This document shows, piece after piece, positions 1 through 5,734 of a stretch of DNA of 21,364 bases. The notes below the pieces were generated by a model. That model saw nothing but the letters and a program-made list of their open reading frames with translations, did not search any database and was not told where the DNA came from. The DNA lies in NCBI RefSeq assembly GCF_946478925.1, contig NZ_CAMLDP010000027.1:1-21364 (forward strand), read 5' to 3'. Each line of letters opens with the position of its first letter. Within the stretch, counting starts at the first letter, position 1. The translations under genes and the position numbers were made by a program. Source of the stretch: an uncultured Nitrososphaera sp. Lineage in GTDB: Archaea > Thermoproteota > Nitrososphaeria > Nitrososphaerales > Nitrososphaeraceae.

Positions 1-8
1 GACGCGCC

Positions 9-563
9 TTATCCTTCTGCGATCTTTTCCACAGGCTCGCCTGTCGGCAGCGGCGCGTCCCTGCTGACCTTGTACTTGAACACATCCTTGTAGTCCATTC
101 CAAGGATGATGTTCCTGCCGACTGCGATTATCTTTGACTTGGGGACATCAAAGCGCCAGTCATAGTGGCCCCATATCACCACCTTGTCGTCGGTCTCCCT
201 CATCACGTGGCCGACGTGCTCTTCGTCCTGCGTCCTGACGCCCTTGTTGAACAGCGAACGCGGATACTTGCCTTCGTATGCCGCAAGGTCTATGGGTTCG
301 GGCAGGTCAGTCGCGTGGACATGTTCCCGGTCAGTCGGCAAAGGTTCGTTTCTGCTCACTTTGTAGTTCTTTACAATTTCGTAGAACGGAAGATCCACAA
401 GCACGTTGGCCGCCGCAAAGCGGATCTTGTCCTTTGGAATATCATACCTGTCGTCGCCTTCTCCAAATACCACCACCTTGTCGGCCGTTTCTCTCACTAC
501 GTGACCAATGTGCGGGGCGTCCAGTGCCTTTACGCCCTTGTTGAAATATTTACCTGATGCCAT
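9..563 (-). CDS. Tandem-duplicated small-module protein (unknown function)
   Basis: This 184-residue protein consists of two copies of one module, at about residues 7-77 and 105-174. Both begin FNKGV, continue with an H(I/V)GHV...ET.DKVV core, then a D(I/V)PK(D/S)KI turn, and end YKVSR..PLPT. The linker (78-104) is acidic and proline-rich. There is no signal peptide or membrane helix, so it should be cytosolic. The module resembles the 75-residue protein at 5418-5645 (a G..V...D.I core followed by PKSK), and both have the short beta-rich look of a PRC-barrel-like fold; that fold assignment is inference. The ATG at 563 is well supported: a GGTGA Shine-Dalgarno lies at 571-575, 7 nt upstream. 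It is transcribed divergently from the glycerate kinase. I do not recognise a specific function. Confidence 0.85.
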   Translation of the reverse strand: MASGKYFNKGVKALDAPHIGHVVRETADKVVVFGEGDDRYDIPKDKIRFAAANVLVDLPFYEIVKNYKVSRNEPLPTDREHVHATDLPEPIDLAAYEGKYPRSLFNKGVRTQDEEHVGHVMRETDDKVVIWGHYDWRFDVPKSKIIAVGRNIILGMDYKDVFKYKVSRDAPLPTGEPVEKIAEG

Positions 564-570
564 TTTCTAT

Positions 571-575
571 TCACC
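571..575 (-). promoter_or_regulatory. Shine-Dalgarno GGTGA for the duplicated-module gene
   Basis: Minus-strand GGTGA, a perfect match to the archaeal anti-SD core, sits 7 nt before the ATG at 563. It fixes the start and implies a leadered mRNA. A TATA-like GATATAGA at about 620-627 would place the transcription start near 598. Most other genes here lack such a site. Confidence 0.6.
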
Positions 576-659
576 ATAGATCTCGTTTTCCAGCTATTTT
601 TGTTTGATAGAAAAAGTGTCTATATCTAGGGCACGGACTTGATTTTTTTACTATAGCGC

Positions 660-685
660 CTTCTTTGTCATCATCAACAAAGAAG
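660..685. repeat. Perfect 9-bp inverted repeat upstream of glycerate kinase
   Basis: CTTCTTTGT (660-668) and ACAAAGAAG (677-685) are perfect reverse complements separated by the 8-nt spacer CATCATCA. The repeat lies 40-65 nt before the TTG start of the glycerate kinase gene, in the position of an operator just upstream of a core promoter. It could also form a hairpin on a longer transcript. A shorter outer pair, CGGAC near 635 and GTCCG near 697, flanks it. Confidence 0.6.
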
Positions 686-724
686 AAATAGCAAAGGTCC
701 GTTGTTCATACTCATATACACAAA

Positions 725-2056
725 TTGATAAAAAACCGCGCTGACCTTGAAAGGGTGCACGGCAGGGGTGCAAGGATTGCGCTTGGCGCAGTCGAGGCCG
801 CCATAAAAAGCGTCGAGCCGGGCGCTCTTGTAAGATGCGCAGTCAAGACAAACAAGAGCTCGATAACGTTTTCCGACATTTACGGCAGGTCGTTTACGAT
901 AAAGGATTTCAAAGACGTCTATGTTGTTGGCGCCGGCAAGGCGGCAGCTCCGATGGCCTTGGCACTGTCAAAGATGTTGAAGGGAAAGATAACTGCAGGC
1001 GCGATAAACGTCCCCAGAGGAACGCATGCAGCTGCAATCGACGGTGTTTCTGTCACGTACGCTTCCCACCCTGTCCCCAACGAGCGTGGCGTCAAAGGAG
1101 CGGCAAAAATAGCAAGGATGTTAGAGAGAGCGGACAAAGACGACCTTGCGTTGATCCTCATATCCGGCGGCGGCTCGGCGCTCTTGCCGCTTCCTGCAGA
1201 GGGCATATCGCTTCTTGACAAGCGACAAGTCACCAAAGACCTGCTTGCGTCCGGCGCGTCCATACATGAAATAAACGCGGTGAGAAAACATCTGTCGGCA
1301 GTCAAGGGGGGCCAGCTCGTACGGCGAGCAAGATGCAGGGCGGTATCGCTCGTCTTGTCGGACGTAGTCGGCGACGACCTTGCAGTCATTGCGTCCGGCC
1401 CCACGTTCCCAGACCCGACTACGTACTCTGACGCGCTAGAGATAGTCAAAAGATACAGGGTTGGAAACGCCAAGATAGCAAGGCACCTTGCAAAAGGAGC
1501 GGCCGGCGAGATTGCAGAGACGCCCAAGCCGGGCGACCCCCTGTTTCGCCGCATCAGAAATGTCCTGATAGGAAACAATCGCGTCGCCTGCGAAGGCGCC
1601 GCCAGGTACCTTGCCCGGCACGTGCAGACAGTCGAGAGCCTCGGGTCGGAATTTGGCGGAGAAGCGCAGGACTTTGGCAGGTTCATAGCAAAGGTCGCGT
1701 CTGGAAGGCCCGGCCCGTTTGCGCTGGTCGCAGGCGGGGAGACGACCGTGAAGCTTGGAAATGCGGCCGGCAGGGGCGGGAGAAACCAGGAAGCGGCCCT
1801 TGCCTGCGCCCTTGCGCTCAAAAACCAAAAAGGCATAACGGCGGCGTTTGTAGGGACCGACGGAATAGACGGCAATTCCGACGCTGCCGGTGCTATAATT
1901 TCAGACAAGTCCAAGATAGATACGGCTGATGCGCGCAGGCACCTGCGCGGCCACGACAGCTATAGCGCGCTGAAAAAGATGGAATCCCTCGTGTTCACGG
2001 GCTATACAGGCACTAACGCAAACGACATTGCAATAGCGCTGAGGCTCGCTCAATAG
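725..2056 (+). CDS. Glycerate 2-kinase, MOFRL family
   Basis: This enzyme phosphorylates D-glycerate to 2-phosphoglycerate with ATP, feeding lower glycolysis or gluconeogenesis. The 443-residue length fits the archaeal/bacterial GckA-TtuD family. Visible family signatures are GAGKAA at 69-74, SGGGSALLP at 147-155, HEINAVRKHLSAVKGG at 181-196, SDVVGDD at 212-218 and IASGPTFPD at 222-230. The C-terminal MOFRL domain carries RGGRNQ (350-355) and GTDGIDGNSDA (377-387). The start is TTG at 725; no ATG or GTG in frame would preserve the N-terminal helix. The stop overlaps the convergent birA stop by 7 bp. The gene stands alone on this strand, behind the inverted repeat at 660-685. The family is clear; the physiological source of glycerate in this organism is not shown by the sequence. 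Confidence 0.93.
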   Translation: MIKNRADLERVHGRGARIALGAVEAAIKSVEPGALVRCAVKTNKSSITFSDIYGRSFTIKDFKDVYVVGAGKAAAPMALALSKMLKGKITAGAINVPRGTHAAAIDGVSVTYASHPVPNERGVKGAAKIARMLERADKDDLALILISGGGSALLPLPAEGISLLDKRQVTKDLLASGASIHEINAVRKHLSAVKGGQLVRRARCRAVSLVLSDVVGDDLAVIASGPTFPDPTTYSDALEIVKRYRVGNAKIARHLAKGAAGEIAETPKPGDPLFRRIRNVLIGNNRVACEGAARYLARHVQTVESLGSEFGGEAQDFGRFIAKVASGRPGPFALVAGGETTVKLGNAAGRGGRNQEAALACALALKNQKGITAAFVGTDGIDGNSDAAGAIISDKSKIDTADARRHLRGHDSYSALKKMESLVFTGYTGTNANDIAIALRLAQ

Positions 2057-3090
2057 CTGATGTGGACGTCGCCGGATACCACGTTTACGTCGCCGGATTT
2101 GGCCTTTACCAATAGCGAGCCGTCATCGTTGACGTCGGCTGCTATGCCGTCGATTGTCCTGCCCTGCTGCTGCAGCACGACTGATACTTTCCTGCCGAGC
2201 ATGTCAGAGCGCCGGCGCCACTCTGCGACTATTTTTTCCGGTCCGCTGCTTTCTTCTAGCACGTTGTAAAACCGCTCCAGATTTTCAAGAAGCAATCCTG
2301 TCAGTTCAAGGCGGTTGACGTCGTGACCGCCAAGTTCTTCTCTTAACGAGGTTATGGCGGGCCTGCCCTCCCTGTCGATATTCATCCGCGACGTGTCTAC
2401 GTTTGCGTTTATCCCTATCCCGATGACTGCATAGTTTACGGTCTCTGCCTCGGCGCTCAGGTCAAGCAGAATGCCAGCGGCCTTTTTGCCCTTTACCATC
2501 ACGTCGTTTGGCCACTTCAAGGTTGCCGGAAGGCCGGTAGCTTGGCGCATCGCGTCGCACACGGCAAGCGCCGCCACAAATGGGAGCATCGTACTTGCGG
2601 CAGTAGGTATCGACGGCTTTAGAACCACAGACACCCAGATTCCGCCCCGCGGCGAGAGCCATTTTCTCTTTATGCGGCCCCGGCCGCTGCTCTGCTGCTC
2701 CGCAATTACTACCGCGCCGTGGGCGTCTTCTTTGTTCTTTTCTGCAAGCAAAATAGCGATGCTCTGGGTAGAGTCGGCGCTGTCACGATAGACAATCCTG
2801 CCCTTTCCCACAAACGACGTCTTCAAAACCTTGCCCAGCTCCCACGGCACAGGGTGCGTCGTTCCGCCGGCAAGCCTGTAGCCTTTGCCGTGCACGGATT
2901 CAATCGAATAGCCGCACTGGCGCAGCTTGCGCACGTGCTTCCACACGGCGCTTCTTGATATTCTGGCACTTTTCGCAAGCGACTGGCCGGAGGCAAAACC
3001 CGGCGACTTTTTCAACAGTTCGAGGAATTCTTGCAGCCGTCTATAGTCCTGCTGCTGCCTGGTACGGGCCGTCATTGTCACCGGTTCCAC
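2050..3090 (-). CDS. birA: BirA, biotin-protein ligase with N-terminal DNA-binding domain
   Basis: BirA activates biotin to biotinyl-AMP and attaches it to the lysine of biotin carboxyl carrier protein; in this lineage the likely acceptor is the acetyl/propionyl-CoA carboxylase of the 3-hydroxypropionate/4-hydroxybutyrate cycle (inference). An N-terminal winged HTH at about 18-72 (SRSAVWKHVRKL, then the GKGYRL wing) indicates a bifunctional ligase-repressor. The catalytic domain shows the biotinyl-adenylate loop SSGRGRIKRKW (134-144), the KWPND motif (192-196) and a G(K)KAAGIL segment. A short C-terminal SH3-like domain follows. The 5' end could be GTG at 3090 (346 aa, overlapping the upstream gene by 13 bp) or ATG at 3075 (341 aa, 2 bp after the upstream stop, with GGTGA just before it). 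It is last in a three-gene operon. Confidence 0.94.
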   Translation of the reverse strand: MEPVTMTARTRQQQDYRRLQEFLELLKKSPGFASGQSLAKSARISRSAVWKHVRKLRQCGYSIESVHGKGYRLAGGTTHPVPWELGKVLKTSFVGKGRIVYRDSADSTQSIAILLAEKNKEDAHGAVVIAEQQSSGRGRIKRKWLSPRGGIWVSVVLKPSIPTAASTMLPFVAALAVCDAMRQATGLPATLKWPNDVMVKGKKAAGILLDLSAEAETVNYAVIGIGINANVDTSRMNIDREGRPAITSLREELGGHDVNRLELTGLLLENLERFYNVLEESSGPEKIVAEWRRRSDMLGRKVSVVLQQQGRTIDGIAADVNDDGSLLVKAKSGDVNVVSGDVHISY

Positions 3091-3311
3091 TTGTAGTAGA
3101 CGGTCCCGCCCCTACAGGTGGCGTACACGTCTGACTTTGACTCTTTCATAGAGCTTGCGACTTCAAGCTCTGCGAGAAGCTTTTCCACCTCAGAGTCGCT
3201 CTGGCTTTCAGAAAGCAGGTTCAGTATCTCCTCTCGGGAGTACATCCTTTCGGGATGCTTTTTCAGCATCTCTAGAATTTCTTGCTGCAACGCTTGTTTG
3301 GACTTGGTCAT
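3078..3311 (-). CDS. Small winged-helix-like protein (unknown function)
   Basis: This is a 77-residue soluble protein. Residues 8-37 have the look of the first helices of a winged-helix fold (ILEMLKKHPERMYSREEILN), followed by an acidic helix and a short beta hairpin ending YYKW that could be the wing. It has no membrane segment or signal. The ATG at 3311 overlaps the stop of the upstream GTPase in an ATGA arrangement, and its own stop overlaps or abuts the start of birA, so translation is probably coupled on one mRNA. A DNA-binding role is a guess from fold impression only; no specific family was recognised. Confidence 0.75.
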   Translation of the reverse strand: MTKSKQALQQEILEMLKKHPERMYSREEILNLLSESQSDSEVEKLLAELEVASSMKESKSDVYATCRGGTVYYKWNR

Positions 3312-4519
3312 TTCTTTTTCTTTGCCGACACTATTGAAAGCACGTCTCTGTCTTTAAGGTGGTAGTTGGTTGGCAGGTGCAGGCCGTCGCGGGCGTCAAG
3401 CGCGTACAGCAGGCCCTTTGCCAGCTCGCTGTGTATTTCCCTTGCAAGGTCCTCCACCGTCGAGCCGGAGCGCATCAGGTAGACATCCGGGAGCACGTTT
3501 CCGTGCTTGTCGGACATCTTCTTGGCGTCGGCTACGGGGTAGACTGCGTTCATCTTTAGCAGCTTGAACACAGCGACGTTCATCGCAAACTGGACGCCGG
3601 TCCTCATGTATTCGCCCAGGATGTCTTTACGGATAAAGTTGAGTGCCCACTTTTGCTTGTCGTTCAGTGGTGTCTGCTCGTTTATCTCAAAGCGCTCGTC
3701 GCCCGGTATGTACCTGATGAGCCCGCGGCTCTGGGCGCGCCTAAGTGTTAGTTCCGCATCCGCGCTTGACGGAACCACTATCATGTCCTTGTACTCTTCG
3801 CGTAGCCGGCGGAAATTGTCAGTTGCAGTCGGCAGGTCGACTTTGTTTGCCACTATCAGGGTCGGCTTTGATATGTCTCTCAGGCTCCAGCAAAAGTCCT
3901 TGCTCTGCTGCGGCCCATAGTCGTCCAGAGGCACGCTGGCAAGGTTGTTCTGCGCAAGGGCCATCTGCACGTGGTCTTCCCTCACGCCGATTCCGCGAAA
4001 CACCTCCGTTATGGCCGCGACCGGCTCTATCCCAGAGTCGATGTTGCGCGATATCTTGTCGCGGTTTGCCTCGAACAGCTTTAGATACCACATCACGAGC
4101 TCTTCTTCAATGTCGCCCACGTCTGCCACCGGGTCGCCGGAGCCCGGCTCGGCTATCCTGCCCGACGCGTCGATGCTGCCGGACGCGTCAACGATATGCA
4201 AGAGCGCGTCGGACTGTGCGGCTATCGACAGGAACTGGTTGCCGAGGCCCTTTCCCTCCCATGCGCCCTTGATGAGCCCGGGAAGGTCCACGAGTTCAAT
4301 AGGGATAAAGCGCCAGCCGTCTATGCAGCGCGAGTTTTTCGGATTGTCCTGCACGCCAAACTCTTTGTGGACGCACACGGTGATTGCGTGCGCGTTGCCG
4401 ATGTTTGCCTGCTTGGTCGTGAACGGGTAGTTCGATATTTCGGCCGACGCAAGCGTGGCAGAATTAAAGAACGTCGTCTTGCCCGTGTTGGTCTTGCCTA
4501 TCAGGCCGATTTTGATCAT
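3308..4519 (-). CDS. Translation-associated GTPase with TGS domain (YchF/Obg-like, archaeal type)
   Basis: This is a 403-residue Obg-superfamily GTPase. The P-loop is GKTNTGKT at 8-15, G3 is DLPG at 78-81, and G4 is NKVD at 225-228. Bacterial and eukaryotic YchF/OLA1 have an altered G4 and prefer ATP; here the classic NKxD is kept, so GTP specificity is expected. The C-terminal 75 residues (about 324-398) form a TGS domain, with LPDVYLMRSGSTVEDLAREI and a final LKDRDVLSIVSA strand. A basic KKKK tail closes the protein. Family members bind ribosomes or tRNA. It is first in an operon with the small winged-helix-like gene (ATGA overlap) and birA. The TATA box at 4548-4556 lies about 33 nt upstream of the ATG, so the leader is very short. 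Confidence 0.92.
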   Translation of the reverse strand: MIKIGLIGKTNTGKTTFFNSATLASAEISNYPFTTKQANIGNAHAITVCVHKEFGVQDNPKNSRCIDGWRFIPIELVDLPGLIKGAWEGKGLGNQFLSIAAQSDALLHIVDASGSIDASGRIAEPGSGDPVADVGDIEEELVMWYLKLFEANRDKISRNIDSGIEPVAAITEVFRGIGVREDHVQMALAQNNLASVPLDDYGPQQSKDFCWSLRDISKPTLIVANKVDLPTATDNFRRLREEYKDMIVVPSSADAELTLRRAQSRGLIRYIPGDERFEINEQTPLNDKQKWALNFIRKDILGEYMRTGVQFAMNVAVFKLLKMNAVYPVADAKKMSDKHGNVLPDVYLMRSGSTVEDLAREIHSELAKGLLYALDARDGLHLPTNYHLKDRDVLSIVSAKKKK

Positions 4520-4547
4520 ATTATGCTCTAGCCTCCCCCTGTTATTA

Positions 4548-4556
4548 TTTATATAC
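4548..4556 (-). promoter_or_regulatory. TATA box for the GTPase-birA operon
   Basis: Minus-strand GTATATAAA is a strong archaeal TATA element centred about 33 nt upstream of the GTPase ATG at 4519. It predicts a transcript start near 4526 and a leader of fewer than 10 nt. Confidence 0.6.
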
Positions 4557-4562
4557 TCTGGA

Positions 4563-4706
4563 TCAGTGCAGCATGTGGTGGCACGTCATGCCGAGGTAGC
4601 CGACGAGGCCGACAAAGCCGCCGAGCATTGACAGGTGGACGGCAAACAAGTAGTTGTGTGTTGTTTTCTTTTCCTGGACGCGTTTTGTCGTCGGGACTTG
4701 CGCCAT
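4563..4706 (-). CDS. Small single-helix membrane protein with Cys/His tail
   Basis: This is a 47-residue protein starting at ATG 4706. It has a basic N-terminal tail, one predicted hydrophobic helix (about residues 18-39, containing LFAVHLSMLGGFVGLVGYLGM) and a short C-terminal tail TCHHMLH with one Cys and three His. An upstream in-frame ATG at 4754 would give 63 residues and overlap the preceding gene by 11 bp. I prefer 4706 because a TTTATC element at 4734-4739 is correctly spaced (about 31 nt) for a leaderless start, and the added N-terminus looks unlike protein. The tail could bind a metal or haem, but nothing proves it. No family was recognised. It follows the 126-residue gene on the same strand. 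Confidence 0.6.
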   Translation of the reverse strand: MAQVPTTKRVQEKKTTHNYLFAVHLSMLGGFVGLVGYLGMTCHHMLH

Positions 4707-4743
4707 ATGAGATATATTGACGCATAACATGCGGATAAAGTTT

Positions 4744-5124
4744 CTAGTCATCATGCCGGTGCATGTCGCCGGCGCGGGAAAGTGCCATCCTTATCTCGTC
4801 GAGGCGCCAGCCTATCTCGCTCACGTTGTCCTGCGACAGATCCGAGTCCCATTTTTCAAGCAGTATCTTTGAGACCTCCGTGGCGTGGTACAGCATCCCC
4901 CAGTACGGGTGGTGCTCGGCGGTGGTGTACGCAAGTTCCAGTATCTCTGCAAGGCCGGCAGACGCTCTTTTCAGCGCGTCGGATTTTTCTGTATAGACCT
5001 TGACTATTCCGGCGTCCCGGTCTATGCCGATCTTTGTCATTATGCCGTCCTTTTCAAGGTCGGAAAGCGCGGACTTTACTCTCTCTGCCACCTGCGAAAC
5101 GTTCCGGTCTGGCTCCTCGGACAT
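4744..5124 (-). CDS. Hypothetical helical protein, 126 aa
   Basis: This is a soluble, mostly helical protein. Residues 1-50 look like a small alpha/beta unit (VAERVKSALSDLEKDGIMTKIGIDRD, then a strand IVKVYTE). Residues 50-118 are helical and contain the distinctive segment TTAEHHPYWGMLYHATEVSK. The C-terminus is HRHDD. No catalytic signature or membrane segment is seen and no family was recognised. The ATG at 5124 has a TATA-like TAATATAATC at about 5145-5154, 26 nt upstream, which fits leaderless transcription. It lies immediately upstream of the small membrane protein gene, so the two may be co-transcribed. Confidence 0.75.
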   Translation of the reverse strand: MSEEPDRNVSQVAERVKSALSDLEKDGIMTKIGIDRDAGIVKVYTEKSDALKRASAGLAEILELAYTTAEHHPYWGMLYHATEVSKILLEKWDSDLSQDNVSEIGWRLDEIRMALSRAGDMHRHDD

Positions 5125-5144
5125 TACGGATCAGCAGGCATGAT

Positions 5145-5154
5145 GATTATATTA
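5145..5154 (-). promoter_or_regulatory. TATA box for the 126-aa hypothetical gene
   Basis: Minus-strand TAATATAATC is centred about 26 nt upstream of the ATG at 5124, the spacing expected for a leaderless archaeal transcript. Confidence 0.45.
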
Positions 5155-5176
5155 TTATTCTTGCAAGCCTCTCTGT

Positions 5177-5241
5177 TGCATAAGGCTGTTTTCGAGCGTG
5201 CATAAATGCATAATTTGAGCACGGCTGCGCATAATTGTGCA
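5177..5241. repeat. Cluster of TGCATAA-type short repeats
   Basis: TGCATAA occurs at 5177-5183, 5199-5205 and 5207-5213, and CGCATAA at 5228-5234. TGCATAATT (5207-5215) and AATTGTGCA (5233-5241) form an inverted pair with one mismatch. An outer pair, TTGCAAGC (5161-5168) and GCTTGCAA (5247-5254), brackets the block. The block lies in the 293-bp divergent intergenic region between the 126-aa gene and the 75-aa gene, which otherwise holds only their promoters. Binding sites for a regulator are the natural reading, but no regulator is known. Confidence 0.45.
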
Positions 5242-5378
5242 TTGCAGCTTGCAAGATCGACATTGCTTAGCTTGCCATGCACACCCAGTCGCGCCTTAAA
5301 AGAAATATAACCAAAGCCAGATGCATTTTACGAATGAATTAGCGATAATAGAGTTACTGGAACCAATTTACCAAGTGC

Positions 5379-5387
5379 TTAATTATT
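5379..5387 (+). promoter_or_regulatory. TATA-like element for the 75-aa gene
   Basis: TTAATTATT is centred about 35 nt before the GTG at 5418, which is compatible with a short leader. The AT-rich background makes this a weak call. Confidence 0.35.
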
Positions 5388-5417
5388 TCGCACAGCATTA
5401 TAGAGCAGTGAATTGGA

Positions 5418-5645
5418 GTGTCTGACACTATAATAAACTGGGAATCGATAATTCACAAGAATGCAAGGACAAGCGACCGCGGGGACGCCGGCAACGTAAT
5501 TGAAGTAGAGGAAGACACGATAACCCTTGAGAGAGGACCAACGGCAGAATATGTGATCCCAAAGTCAAAGGTCGAGGGGTTTAATGGCGCGGAAGTTGCC
5601 TTGGACATTTCCCTCAAAGAACTCGGACAATACAAGAGAAAGTAA
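5418..5645 (+). CDS. Single-module small protein, relative of the duplicated-module protein
   Basis: This 75-residue soluble protein starts at GTG 5418. From about residue 20 it follows the pattern G(N)V...EDTITLE...EYVIPKSKVEGF...EV.LDI...EL..YK, which parallels each module of the 184-residue protein at 9-563 (GHV..ETDDKVVIW...FDVPKSKI...ILGMDYKDVFKYK). Strand-rich and short, it resembles PRC-barrel-like proteins; this is an impression, not a search result. It is monocistronic and divergent from the 126-aa gene across a repeat-bearing intergenic region. Function unknown. Confidence 0.75.
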   Translation: MSDTIINWESIIHKNARTSDRGDAGNVIEVEEDTITLERGPTAEYVIPKSKVEGFNGAEVALDISLKELGQYKRK

Positions 5646-5734
5646 AGGTGCGTAGCCAGAGATTCTGTGGCTGGCGTACACAGAACCTTGCCATCCAGTT
5701 AATGGAGAAATTCTTGGCAATAGGAGTAATAATC

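Noticed and set aside
919..1914. Long minus-strand frame opposite the glycerate kinase gene
   Set aside because: It is antisense to a gene with clear family motifs, has biased composition (Ser/Ala/Pro) and no domain; such frames are common opposite GC-rich codons.
3745..4272. Plus-strand frame opposite the GTPase
   Set aside because: It is extremely Arg/Ser/Pro-rich and antisense to an intact GTPase.
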